Both the position numbers and the translations under genes were made by a program. Of a DNA stretch of 24,158 bases, positions 1-9,330 are shown piece after piece. A model generated the notes under the pieces. The model had not been told where the DNA came from and did no database searches. It saw nothing but the letters and a program-made list of their open reading frames with translations. The stretch is from positions 855,144 through 879,301 of the forward strand of contig BFEA01000095.1 of NCBI GenBank assembly GCA_003427395.1, written 5' to 3'. Origin of the DNA: Chara braunii. Its lineage: Eukaryota > Streptophyta > Charophyceae > Charales > Characeae. The first letter of the stretch is position 1; every line of letters starts with the position of its first letter.

Positions 1-60
1 ATATAACTCTCTCTCCCTCTACTCTCTCTCTCTCACACTCTCTCTCGCTCTCTCTTCTCC
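1..60. repeat. CT-rich microsatellite
   Basis: Nearly pure CT dinucleotides with a few A and G interruptions, grading into C/T-rich sequence to about position 85. It is simple sequence with no coding signal. It lies upstream of the reverse-transcriptase relic. Confidence 0.9.
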
Positions 61-246
61 CTTCTCCCTTTTTCCTCCTCCCTGGCCTTGCCGAGTGATC
101 TCTCCCCTACGCACCCTCACCATATATACAGCATAGCCCCTCCCACCTGTTTCCGTACGAACACCTGCATATGAATACCCCTCTCAACCCTCTTTGCAGT
201 ATAGGGAGAACTAAGGAAGATTGACTCGGATCCAGAATTATTGTGA

Positions 247-269
247 ACTTCTTCCTTCTTGTGTTGCAG
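247..269 (+). other. Possible 3' splice acceptor before the RT relic
   Basis: A pyrimidine-rich stretch (CTTCTTCCTTCTTGTGTTGCAG) ends in CAG directly before the first open segment of the RT relic. That open frame runs upstream only to 243 and has no ATG before 291. This fits a spliceosomal acceptor with the coding start in an upstream exon, but no donor was identified. It is motif evidence only. Confidence 0.3.
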
Positions 270-2361
270 GGATACACGGGTCGAATCCAGATGGGTCTCT
301 CAGGTAGAAGGAAGTGGTGTAAAACGGAAGATGAGCCACGTAAAAGATTTGTACATATGAGGTATGTGAGTAGGTTGATGGAGGTGGTCTCAGTCAGAGC
401 ACTGATCATCTCCTTGATGACAGTGGCTGTTGGACAACACTTCGCGGAATGGATGGAGACTTTCACTTTTGGCTGGTCTTACAACGAACTAGTCTCTAGG
501 GTATTCTACAAGCCAACAGTGGTATTTCAGGACTTTAATATAGAGCGATGGGAGAATAGCAAGGGTAGTTGTGCTTGTAGTGGTAGGTATGCTCGATTTG
601 CCAATCCTGCCACTGAGGAACTTCTTGTTTCAGGGAAGATTGGAGGTGCCTCGGGACCCCATGTAATCGCTACCGACTACACCATCTCCCGATTGGCCCA
701 GCTCAGAATGCTCCTACAGTTTGGCCTCAATCACATTCTCACTACTAGATTGGATATTGAAATAGCTGTCAAGGAGGTCCTGAAATCTTTTGATGAGACT
801 ATGGCACTGTACAATAAGGAGTATGATCTCCAGGAAGGCGTGTTAAGTAAGGTCAAAACTGGAATAAAGCATCACTGTTTTGGTAGATTTGCAGAGTATA
901 AGAGGAAGCATAGTAAAGTCGGAATCACAGATCTCAGTGAGCACTATCTCTCGCATAAGATATCGTATATAACTAAGTATTTTTTTGTTGCGTGCATGGA
1001 CAAAGCAGCGAATACCCCGGTGATCATGTGTAAGGATCTTGTGAGGTAGCTAGCACTTGAAAGACTATCCGGATCCGACTTCGAATTGCTTAAGCCTAGG
1101 TCGGAGGAGATGGTTAGCATTATCAAGAAGGACAATACACTGAACTACTCTATGGGGCCTGGCAAGATTCCATACCTAATGGCGAACTTTAAAAGTCATA
1201 AGAACACTCTAAGATGGATCACGAATGCCAACCAATGCATGTTTTCTCCTGTCGCTACTCTGTGTGTTGGTGCTTTGAAGTTGGTCAGTGCGGAGGTGCA
1301 GAAATACTGTATGGAGATGTCCCGAACACTGAAGAGCCTGCATGGGGTCGAAACGAACCTATGGTGGCTCATTGACTCCATCAATGAGTATGTCTTGAAT
1401 TTGCCCGATGTAATTTTCACATTCTTCTCAACAGACATCATGAAACGATCCCCACGGATAATTCAAAGCATGGGCTAATCTCTGCACTCTCCTTTGCGAT
1501 AAAAAAAACCTTTAGTTACAGACTGAGAACTGAGGGTGATAAATTCATCAAAATTTCCTCATCGGAGAATGGCAGGACCAAACATGGATGGACAAAATTA
1601 AGCATCACGGGGCCTAGTGAAAGAACCATTGAACATGATCAGCTCATTGAGATGAACCAATGGCTGGCGGACAAGCACTATATCCAGTTCAGTGGAAAGG
1701 TAAGGAGGAAGAAGAACGGCATCCCAATGGGTTTGCCCTGCTCACCTATCTGGTGTAACCTGTATTTTTTTCGGTACGAGTTCGTGTATAATGAGGCTGA
1801 TAAGAACAGGAAATAAACACTTAGTTGCACTTTTCTCGCACACATTCAGATATATGGATGATCTGAATGCCATAAATCCGCGAATTTCTCATGAATGGCC
1901 ACCCCCACAGTGAGAACGACCCTATCTGGCTATACCCCGCCGAATTCATTGAGATTAAGGAGCACAATACAGGGGACAAAACAGGCACGTTCCTGAACTT
2001 CAAACTAAAAGTTGAGACGTCAGAGGGGATTTACAGCACTGAGAAATTCGACAAGGTGGAGGAAATGGGGTTGAAAGTAAATAGGTATATTCGGTTCGAA
2101 TCCAATAGACCAATTAAGCAGTCCCTTTCTATCATCCTCGGACAGGTAGCTGCTGTGCTCATTGTCTCGTTTAACCCTAGCGTAGCTGCACGGGACATTA
2201 GGAGGATCGTAGATAGAATAAGCCGGAATGGATTCAATAGGATGAGATGCTGGGGTATGACGAGAAGGGTGCTTAGAAACCCTTGACGGTTTGAGCCCTT
2301 CAGTTGTGCAGCAAAGGAGGTCTACGATATCCTCAGAACCACTTATGGAATGAACTACTGA
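270..2361 (+). pseudogene. Degenerate reverse-transcriptase gene of an unusual (Penelope-like or cellular-RT-like) type
   Basis: A multi-frame relic of a reverse transcriptase. Frame order is 243-1478 (one TAG stop at 1047-1049), a shift near 1443, an open frame to TAA at 1814-1816, a shift back giving 1817-1913, then another shift giving 1891-2361 with a TGA at 2284-2286. Signatures in order: a C-x-C patch (SCACSGRYARF, about 570-600); a DKAANTPVIMCK segment (about 992-1027); FKSHKNTLRW, resembling the RT finger K-x-HK...R motif (about 1188); STDI followed by TIPTD, resembling motif A (about 1431-1459); GIPMGLPCSP, motif B (1718-1747); and YMDDL, the catalytic Asp-Asp motif C (1851-1865). 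A thumb-like region follows, with YPAEF, SNRP and ISRNGF. There is no RNase H, integrase, GIY-YIG or other endonuclease in view, and no LTRs. The order and wording of the motifs resemble Penelope-like or cellular RTs more than Ty1, Ty3 or L1. Family placement is inference, and the N-terminal start is unknown. Confidence 0.75.
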
Positions 2362-2469
2362 CTCCTTGCGTGTTATGTGTTGGTGGTGTGTTGTATGCCT
2401 GTGTGTGATGTGACTCTAAGTCTCCCTAAGTAATGGCGGACCAGAGTGGTATCTGCAAGGGACCTGTCC

Positions 2470-2499
2470 GGGACAAGTACCCTTAAAGGTACTTGTCCC
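2470..2499. repeat. Perfect 12-bp inverted repeat (hairpin)
   Basis: GGGACAAGTACC at 2470-2481 and its exact reverse complement GGTACTTGTCCC at 2488-2499 flank the 6-nt loop CTTAAA. A smaller palindrome (CCCCT-TGC-AGGGG, 2509-2521) follows 10 bases later. Together they form a compact foldback just before a (CA)n tract. Function unknown; they may be remnant termini of a mobile element. Confidence 0.8.
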
Positions 2500-2528
2500 A
2501 ACCAGGAGCCCCTTGCAGGGGTCAGTGG

Positions 2529-2533
<5 letters not shown>

Positions 2534-2602
<69 letters not shown>
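2534..2602. repeat. (CA)n microsatellite
   Basis: About 34 uninterrupted AC/CA units. Open frames across it are simple-repeat artefacts (His-Thr or Cys-Val runs). Confidence 0.97.
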
Positions 2603-2610
<8 letters not shown>

Positions 2611-2812
2611 GGTTTTGAAAAAATAACCCCCGAAAAGGAGGGGGGTGCACAGCAGGCCCAGCAGTGGATGGTTCAGCTTCCTCGATATACTCAAACCCAG
2701 GTAAGTGGGCCTACACAAAAAAATGGGGGATCCTTGTAGGTACGAATAACTAGAGTAGCCCGGGTGACTGGTTTTCTGTTGACTAGGCCTCGAGCCCGGG
2801 TCATATGGATCA

Positions 2813-3050
2813 TATAGGCGTATACCCACAGGCCCGCCCGTCGGTATCTCCCGACGGCCAGCAATCAGCGGTCCTTATACGAAGATGTCCTCCACTAGGA
2901 TGGCGGGCACTACTCGACACGAAACGAAGCTGATATAGGCGTAAAGGCATGAACCCACAGGCCCGTCCGTCGGTATCTTCGGATGATTAGCAATTAGTTG
3001 TCCGTATACGATTTGGTCTTCCACTAGGATAGTGGATGCTACAGGGCACT
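2813..3050. repeat. Pair of diverged direct repeats, about 110-120 bp each
   Basis: Copy 1 (about 2813-2921) and copy 2 (about 2933-3050) share in the same order ATAGGCGTA, ACCCACAGGCCCG, CCGTCGGTATCT, AGCAAT, TATACGA and TCCACTAGGAT, with substitutions between them. They are a local tandem duplication. No coding frame is evident. Confidence 0.7.
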
Positions 3051-3059
3051 ATATGACAT

Positions 3060-3511
3060 CCACACCACCGGTATTCCGGGAACTCCTCGGCAGTCTCCAG
3101 GATGTAGCCAGACAAGGGTAGGTCTAGGTTCCCTTGAATTTTGGAATCTGGAATTTTTGGAATTTTTTGGAATTTTTTGCTCAGTCGGTATGCGCCAACC
3201 CTACGGATTCTATCGGAAGAGGGGAATGTCTCGGTACTCTCGTGCATGCCCGTCCCTTCGTAGCCTTGTTCCTTGGTCCTGCTGTGTTCCCTTCTTTCTG
3301 TCTTTTCATTTTTTCACTTTTTCTTTACTTTTCTTGTACTGTTTTTATACTACCATGCGCATATATAGTGGCGCTATTCCCGGATGTAACACGAGTCTGT
3401 TGTGCGACTTACCTAAGTAAGGTTTCTGGATGAGTCTTGTGCATGCTGGATTGGCCTCCTCGGTGTAGAAGCTAGGGATCAGTGCCTTGGAAGCGAACGG
3501 TGTCCTTAGTT
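3060..3511. other. Non-coding stretch with GGAATTTTT tandem and TATA-like motif
   Basis: No gene seen. At 3136-3178 the motif GGAATTTTT recurs four times as a short imperfect tandem. A C/T-rich tract lies at about 3288-3345. CATATATAG near 3360 is a TATA-like motif about 150 bases upstream of the small ORF at 3512. An ACCTAAGTAAGG string at 3411-3422 resembles a splice donor. These are motif-level observations only. Confidence 0.35.
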
Positions 3512-3742
3512 ATGGCGGACTGGGAATTCACGACGGGAGCGGAGGAGGACCTGCCAATTACCCCGGAGCCTCAAGAGGAGATCGCGGCGGATGAAGTAGT
3601 ATACGGTCCTTGTTCTCCTCTCCGTGCGTGTGTGATTGGGGTATGACTGCCTGTGTTAGACTGTGTATGGATGTGGCTGTTTGTGCAGGTCTTTAACTCC
3701 TTTGATGAGCCGGTTGAGTGGCAACGGCGAAAAAGATTTTAG
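3512..3742 (+). CDS. Possible small two-exon protein, unrecognised (45 aa if spliced)
   Basis: ATG at 3512 has purine at -3 and G at +4 and opens with MADWEFTTGAEEDLPITPE, an acidic segment. Unspliced, the frame stops at 3644-3646. If 3596-3688 is removed as a 93-bp intron (GTAGTA donor, TTTGTGCAG acceptor after a T/G-rich tract), the frame continues in phase through VFNSFDEPVEWQRRKRF to TAG at 3740-3742. The product would have an acidic N-terminal half and a basic C-terminus. No family is recognised. A TATA-like motif lies about 150 bases upstream. This could be a first gene fragment, an element-derived exon or chance. The donor one codon later (3599) would also keep phase. Confidence 0.25.
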
Positions 3743-4480
3743 GGGAGCCACACCCCTCCTGTGGCGGTGTTTTATCCATAAAGTTCGACCAGGCCCCCCT
3801 GTATAATGTTCCGAGACGATCTGCTGAGCCGGATCCAGCTGTTTCGCGGGCTAGGCAACTGATAACCTAATGGATTGAGTGATCGATGTAACTTCCGGTT
3901 ATATAGCTACGACTTTTTTGCAACGGTTGATGAATGAGTACTTTCAGATCGGTTTGTTATTTTCTTCTTCCTTTTTTTCTCCTTTCTTCTTTCCTTTTTC
4001 TTTTTTCTGTTTTCTTTCTTTTTTATGATTTTCCCCATTTTTGCATCTCCACAAGCTCACTTATCAAATCCGGACACTTTTGTGTTGTGAACTATTGATT
4101 TGGTTGTTCTTCCGCTCCTAAGTAGTTTCTTAAGCTCTGTGTGTTACTTTCTATGTTGTGAATTGATGGGTTTCTGAATGACTGAGTTGTGCAGGGTACC
4201 AATCAACTTCCTCCTCCACATCCTGGGCGGACTATGACTCCTGATTGATACTTTGTCCCACTCCCTCGTTCTTAATTAAACCCCCGACTATACTACTCAG
4301 CGATTCGTAGTGCTTTGCTTGTATAAAGTTACCTATTCGCGTGGGCACTGTCGCCATCCTGTCATTTCTTCATTTAGGTACATCGAGTATGGTGGGTCTG
4401 GAAACGGTATGGTTGGGACATGGCCGGACCTGGCGTACCACCACTATTGGTGGAGTGCATGACGGAAACGTCATGGGATT
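3743..4480. other. Non-coding, with C/T-rich tract at about 3957-4027
   Basis: No convincing gene. A T/C-rich tract of about 70 bases lies at 3957-4027. Further acceptor-like strings occur (GAGTTGTGCAG near 4187-4197, TTCTTCATTTAG near 4367-4378), so untranslated or spliced sequence is possible. I could not connect exons. Confidence 0.3.
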
Positions 4481-4487
4481 ATCGATG

Positions 4488-4552
4488 ACACACACACACA
4501 CACACACACACACATTCAAACACACACATTCAAACACACACACACACACACG

Positions 4553-4567
<15 letters not shown>
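4488..4567. repeat. (CA)n microsatellite with ATTCAA interruptions
   Basis: AC/CA units interrupted twice by ATTCAA and once by GCTC, running directly into the poly(A) tract. Confidence 0.95.
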
Positions 4568-4614
<47 letters not shown>

Positions 4615-4616
4615 AG

Positions 4617-4684
<68 letters not shown>

Positions 4685-4713
4685 TTTTTTTTTCCAATTC
4701 CCCAAAAATTTCC

Positions 4714-4742
<29 letters not shown>
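4568..4742. repeat. Very long poly(A)/poly(T) block
   Basis: 46 A (4568-4613), CAG, 64 A (4617-4680), 13 T (4681-4693), a short spacer and 29 A (4714-4742). The poly-Lys and poly-Phe frames here are artefacts. It may be a retroposon tail or expanded homopolymer. Exact lengths are unreliable in most sequencing chemistries. Confidence 0.9.
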
Positions 4743-4747
<5 letters not shown>

Positions 4748-4882
4748 AACGAAGAATACAAAGAACTGCCAACAAAAAATCCCTAAAAAAAAAACAAAAA
4801 ATTTCTTAAATTTGTTTTTTAATTTCTCTTCTCCACCTTTTCTGTTTTTTATTTTTATAATTTCAAAAAAATATATGTTTCC

Positions 4883-4935
4883 AAAAAAAAAAAAGGGGTT
4901 GTAGGGATTAAAATTCCCTACAACCCTTTTTTTTT
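4883..4935. repeat. GTTGTAG hairpin, copy 1
   Basis: Arms GGGTTGTAGGGA (4896-4907) and TCCCTACAACCC (4915-4926) are exact reverse complements around a 7-nt loop. An A-run on the left and a T-run on the right extend the stem, with one extra G at 4895. The core recurs at about 11896 and 12101. Confidence 0.8.
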
Positions 4936-4939
4936 CTTT

Positions 4940-5302
4940 TTTACCCATTATTTAATTCAGGAAAAATTACGTAAAATCGGGTCCGTGGCGCGGACCAGGC
5001 TGGCCGCGGACGCGGACGTTTATGCATCCGCCATCCGAGATCGACCCCGCGGACGTGTCCACGGGTGTTTCATAGGCGCTTCCTCATGGCTCACGCAAGA
5101 ATGAATGAATGGTTGGGCGTTGCCTCTTGATTTATACTTCTGAAGCTCGTTTGTCTGCCCCTTTCCATCAGCCCCTGGTGCACACAGTGCCTCATGGTAC
5201 TTGCTGGACTGGACTAGGACTGACTGGACCGTACCACTGACTGCATGGGGACGCACTGCCAACTTACCGCTATCGTACTGCGAAATTTACTATAGTTGGT
5301 CC
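4940..5302. other. GC-richer non-coding segment
   Basis: After the hairpin, composition changes abruptly to GC-rich sequence (GGTCCGTGGCGCGGACC near 4981-4997 and several CGCGGACG strings). No gene or RNA is recognised. Confidence 0.3.
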
Positions 5303-5357
5303 CCCACTTGCCCACTTGCCCACTTGCTCACTTGCCTTAGTCTAAAACGTGAGCAAG
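5303..5357. repeat. 8-bp tandem repeat with adjoining inverted repeat
   Basis: Four consecutive 8-mers: CCCACTTG three times, then CTCACTTG (5303-5334). The last units also form one arm (CTTGCTCAC, 5322-5330) of a perfect 9-bp inverted repeat with GTGAGCAAG at 5349-5357. Confidence 0.8.
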
Positions 5358-5827
5358 TTGCGAAAGGCCACTCCTGGATCTTCCGGAAGTCTGCGGACTT
5401 GGCCTTTCGGGACTGTAGCAGCTTGACCCTTCAGAAGCCCTACGGCTACGACTTCTAGAACTCCTAAGACTTCTACGTGACAAGTCTACAGATCGAACCC
5501 CCGCTACCTACTGACCCTACAACAATCTACGAACTGTTATAAATACACAGGTCGTGGGTTCAACTCTCGGGGTCTACACAGATAAGGTACACAGGTAAGG
5601 TAAGGACTAGGGATCGAGCCCTGGGATCCACATCTGCTACTACAAAAGGTGAAAACCGTTTCACTCTCACCGTCCTAAATTCGAGGTCCTCCGATAATAT
5701 CTTAGTCCAAGGCAGGACCTTAACCCTTCCTATCTCGCTCATAGGCCTTGACCTATGTATCCCCCGCGGCCGCGGCCGCGGTTTTTTTCTTCAATCCGCG
5801 CAGCGATGGATCCCTTCTTACTACAGT
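5358..5827. other. Non-coding stretch with CCGCGG palindrome
   Basis: No gene supported. An 18-bp self-complementary CCGCGG/GGCCGCGG block lies at 5764-5781. Three T-loop-like strings (GATCGAACC, GGTTCAACT, GATCGAGCC) fall between 5490 and 5620, but no cloverleaf can be built around them. Confidence 0.35.
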
Positions 5828-6906
5828 ATGACCAACACCGGGGATTTAAGTTCTGTCTGTGTCCCCACACGCAACTTTCCTAAAAATCCTTGGCACACCC
5901 CATCTTTGCTGCTTTTCCCGGGCCTTTCCGTGAACCAAACCACTCAGACCGGAAAGGAGCATAGGCCGCGTGAGACTGAGTGTCAGACCCGACCCTCTCT
6001 TGTCATGCCGATGCTGGACTCATCATTGGCCGGTGGGCGGGAAATGTACCAAGTGCCATTGCATCAGCAGGTCAAGTAGCACGACATAGGCGGTCTTCGT
6101 TATCACTCCCTACAATCAGTTCCTGGTGCAACCATCACAACACCGACTGGAAGATTTGCTGCCTCTTTTGGCACCGATGGGCAAGCGCACGCCAAAAGGA
6201 GGGAACGACAACGTTCCAGGATGGTTGTCTGTAGCCGATGAACGCGGTCGAAGGCATGAGAATTCATCATCTCGGACGGGGTGCAAGTGGGCCGACGACA
6301 GGGATTGGTGGGCAACATCATGCTGGCTTGAGCCCAGGAGGCGAGACATTGAGGACGGCTCATTGTCGGTCGTTGGATGGCGAAGGACTTGCCTATTCCT
6401 GCACTGCCCTCGGCAGGGAAAGAAGAGCACTTGAAGGAGAAGGCCACATTCCTGCCCAAACATCATCGATGCAAGAATCGTTAGTTGAAAATCGGGAATG
6501 TGGTGGGGAGGAGCCCATAATTGCAGCCGGATCTGCGGACGGAGCACCGAACGATGGAGAAAGGTCCCATGGCACGATGGCAAGCGGTGGTGGAGGTCGA
6601 ACATCAACACCGGAGGTGACAGGCAGTATTGGTGAGCGGCAAAAGGGGGGGAAGTCTACAGTGGCACCGAAGACAAACACACTATGGACGTTGGAGGAGC
6701 AAGTGCTTCTCGCGCAAATCAGTGGTGAGGACGATGCTCTCATGTCTGATGCGGAAGGCGCTCACCACATGACATGGGGGAAGTGTTACGACTGGATAGC
6801 GGACAGGATGAAAGACGAGGGGTACACACGTACAGGAGAGGATTGCCGGAAGAAGTGGGCACAATGCCATGTTCTCTGTCCGCAAAAGACACAATCACGA
6901 CCCTGA
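5828..6906 (+). pseudogene. Trihelix (Myb/SANT-like) DNA-binding protein relic
   Basis: The best segment is 6238-6906 (ATG at 6238, TGA at 6904-6906, 222 codons). A low-complexity Gly/Glu-rich N-terminal region precedes a trihelix-type domain at about residues 150-207: WTLEEQVLLAQ, then TWGKCYDWIADRM, then TRTGEDCRKKW, giving the three spaced aromatic helices of Myb/SANT-like domains. The frame ends just past the last Trp, shorter than usual for the fold. A +1 frame beyond it continues with charged residues (about 6863-6990), which suggests a frameshift. Upstream, frame 5828-6230 is open except for TAG at 6077-6079 and looks like the displaced N-terminal part. Such domains occur in plant GT factors and in the accessory Myb-like protein of PIF/Harbinger transposons. 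No transposase is visible here. DNA binding is inference from the fold. Confidence 0.6.
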
Positions 6907-7173
6907 CATTTGCACCTTCCAGGAAGTGCACGTATTGACACTGCTTACCCCAAAAAATATACAGAGGTTTTTTTCTTTTTCTTTTTCAATGCTGATCTAA
7001 CACTCATGGCTTTTTTCCTCATCCACAAATTCTTTTACTTTTTTTTTTTTTTTTTTACATTCACAAAGGAGAAAGAAAAAATTGAAAAGGAGGGAGAAAG
7101 AAAAAATTGAAAAGGATCCTCCCGGGCCCCTGCAGGCTGTTGACAAAAGGGTCACCAAAAAAGGAAGTATGGG
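6907..7173. other. T-rich spacer with 25-bp tandem duplication
   Basis: T-rich tracts lie at about 6967-6990 and 7037-7056. A 25-bp unit (GGAGAAAGAAAAAATTGAAAAGG...) is present twice in tandem at about 7068-7114. The LTR retrotransposon begins at 7178. Confidence 0.6.
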
Positions 7174-7177
7174 TAGC
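7174..7177. repeat. Target-site duplication (TAGC), left
   Basis: TAGC directly precedes the TG of the left LTR and recurs at 17725-17728 directly after the CA of the right LTR. A 4-bp match alone is weak, but its position at both ends supports it. Confidence 0.6.
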
Positions 7178-8248
7178 TGTTATGATCTTGGTTGTCAAAC
7201 GATTTTTACCGCCACTCACACACAAACAGTCTCATACACGCCCATACATGCATAAGAGAAGGGGGAGAGGAGACAGAGTCCAAACTGTACACAGATCAGA
7301 GTAGGCAGCGGAATACATCTATGCACAAATGGGGAGAAGACACAAAGTGTTTGTCACTCTTTGACAAACTCCCCACAACCAATCGCAAGAAAGAACCTGC
7401 GAGGATAACAATTGGAATATACAATGATGATGAGGCAATTGAACCAAATCGTTACAGAGTTTGTTCCAGTACCTTGCCACACTCAGAACTCCACACTCCA
7501 CTCTCTACCCTACACCCGATTAGTAGTGTCACATGAAAACGGCCTCCCACAGGACGGCGCCAACTGCCCAGATGAAGAATAGATCCTGCGATAAAGTCTT
7601 CAGTGCGGATGACCAACTCTGACAAAGAAACCGGCAGCTATGGCTACCTCCACCCACATAGACTCAGTGAAGAGTCTCCGATCAGCCCAACCAATCGCAG
7701 AAACCCACAGGGGTTGATGCGCAGGGGATGCCCCAGCTATGGCAAACCCTCAACAGACTGGCTATGGCTGCTGTCCGCGGTGAGGTCTCAGGGTGCCGCC
7801 CGCAGACAATCGCCGCTCCAAACTTCCTTGGCTCCAAACGCTGTATCGCGAAAAATGAACTGCCAAAAGTCCCTAACCGATTTCCCTAAACTATTAATAG
7901 ACTCTTCTACTCTAGCCTAGACCTAGACCGGACTGACTGACCGACCGGTACCGTTTCTGTTTCGGCCTCTCGGCCTCTATCGGACGAACTTTCTATCAGA
8001 TTAGGCCCTTAGGGCGTGTCTGTCCTAGGGGTAGCCCGGACCTGCTATAGGCAGTGAGGGTAGCTATAGGAAACCGCATGTACTACGGGGCCTTATCTCC
8101 CATATTTACAGATATGCCCCTTATGGATTTTCCTCACAGGTAGGTCTCTTGGTTAGCCCTCAGCCAAACAAAATTACGAATCTAGCCCTACCGGTTAGTA
8201 TACAGCCTCGTAGTCAATCTTGACAGTCAGAATCAACAAGTCATTGGA
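7178..8248 (-). repeat. 3' LTR (left copy)
   Basis: Begins TGTTATGATCTTGG on the + strand and is collinear with 16639-17724 to its end. The right terminus reads AAGTCATTGGA, against AAGTCATTGCA in the other copy, so one substitution has destroyed its terminal CA. Small open frames inside (7192-7536, 7603-7920) are antisense to transcription and lack supporting features. Confidence 0.92.
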
Positions 8249-8272
8249 GGCTTACCCCCCCGGGGAGCGAGG
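8249..8272 (-). other. Polypurine-tract-like sequence next to the 3' LTR
   Basis: On the - strand, CCCCGGGGGGGTAAGCC lies immediately upstream of the LTR. The G7 run is the only purine tract at the expected plus-strand priming position. It is atypical, being interrupted by TAAGCC. Confidence 0.4.
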
Positions 8273-8281
8273 ACCTCCGAG

Positions 8282-9330
8282 CTAGGGATGCAGGCGAGGT
8301 GAACGACAAGGAAGGTTGCCCTTCTTCGCCGCTTCATACCGCAAAACAGTCGACTTTGCTGTCTTGAGAAGTTCCCTTCTGTAGAACGATCTGTTCTCAG
8401 AAGGAGGCTGGAATGCGAACCTCACAAGATACTGCCGATCGGGGCATGTGCCCCACTCATCCTCAATTCTGTTCACGTCATATCCCTTGCCAGGGATTGG
8501 TGGACCAAACTGAGCGGGTCAGTCCGTGAATGAATCAGCTGGAGTAAATGGTAGCAACTTAGATGCATAAAAAAACGGAGAGGTTCGTAGATGCAGTGGG
8601 ACATCAATGACGTAGGACGGACCGAATGCATCAGCGCCCACTGTATCTAGGAGCTGCCATGGACCCAAATATAGAGGCAACAACTTGGGGGAGATATCCT
8701 CCTCCCTCGACAGCTCATAACTGGTTACCCAGACATGATCACCAGTGCGGATGGGGGAAGGCCGCCGGTGGCGATTGGCTTGTTCAATCATCACCTTTTG
8801 GGCTTTGAATAAGTTCGCCCATGCTCTTTCCACATTCAAGCGGTAGTGCCGGGTGAACTCTGCAGTGCCTGGTGTCAGGTCGGACTTAGCCTTATCGATG
8901 ATATCATCGAGAGGCTGGCGTGGTTCACGTCCCCAGTGCAACCGGTGTGGACTGAACCCAGTCGAGGAGTGAACAAACATGTTATAAACAAGATGTGCTC
9001 TCGCCAAGTGGAGATTCTGTCCTGTTGATCTGGAAAGATGACAGGACGCAGCAATTGGAATAAGATCTGGTTCATCACTTCAAACATACCATTGGCTTTA
9101 GGATGATAAACAGAAGTCATGTCCAATCGTGAGTGCAGATAGTCCTTGCAATACAGCTGCCACTCATCGCTGCAAAATCAGGGGTCTCTATCACTGACTA
9201 TAGAAGTGGGCGCTCCATGGTGTGTGACCCACCTCTCAGAAAAGGCTGCTCTTACAGCCGGGACCCTGACTACCTCTGGCAAGGGGATTAACTCTGCGTA
9301 TTTGGAGAACCTGTCCACACAGACCATAAC
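8282..9330 (-). pseudogene. pol: integrase core, GPY-type C-terminus and chromodomain-like tail
   Basis: Integrase catalytic triad: Asp in MVCVDRFSK (9313-9315), Asp in SDRDP (about 9184-9192) and Glu in NGMFEVMN (9079-9081). A TGA at 9178-9180 interrupts just after SDRDP, and a frameshift near 9010 moves to the frame starting 9007 (ARAHLVYNM...). After the core come RTGDHVWV and LGPWQLLDTVGADAF, the DNA-binding/GPY-like module. A TGA at 8519-8521 is followed in the same frame by YDVNRIEDEW, YLVRFAFQPP and YRRELLKTAKSTVLRYE (about 8310-8480), matching the length and pattern of a chromodomain. Chromodomains on Ty3 integrases are known to guide insertion to marked chromatin; that role here is inference. 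The gene is dead. Confidence 0.85.

Noticed and set aside
2373-2829. Open frames of Cys-Val or His-Thr runs
   Set aside because: They are translations of the (CA)n tract and nothing else.
4341-4948. Long Lys-rich and Phe-rich open frames
   Set aside because: Produced by the poly(A)/poly(T) block and flanking microsatellite; no protein features outside it.
5490-5620. tRNA or tRNA-derived SINE, because of three T-loop-like strings
   Set aside because: No A box at the right spacing, no acceptor or anticodon stem pairs with them, and no poly(A) tail or TSD was found.
7192-7920. Antisense ORFs in the LTR that also appear in the other LTR (16653-16946, 17052-17381)
   Set aside because: Their similarity follows from LTR duplication. 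They have different ends in the two copies, one begins at a non-ATG codon, and no domain is recognisable.
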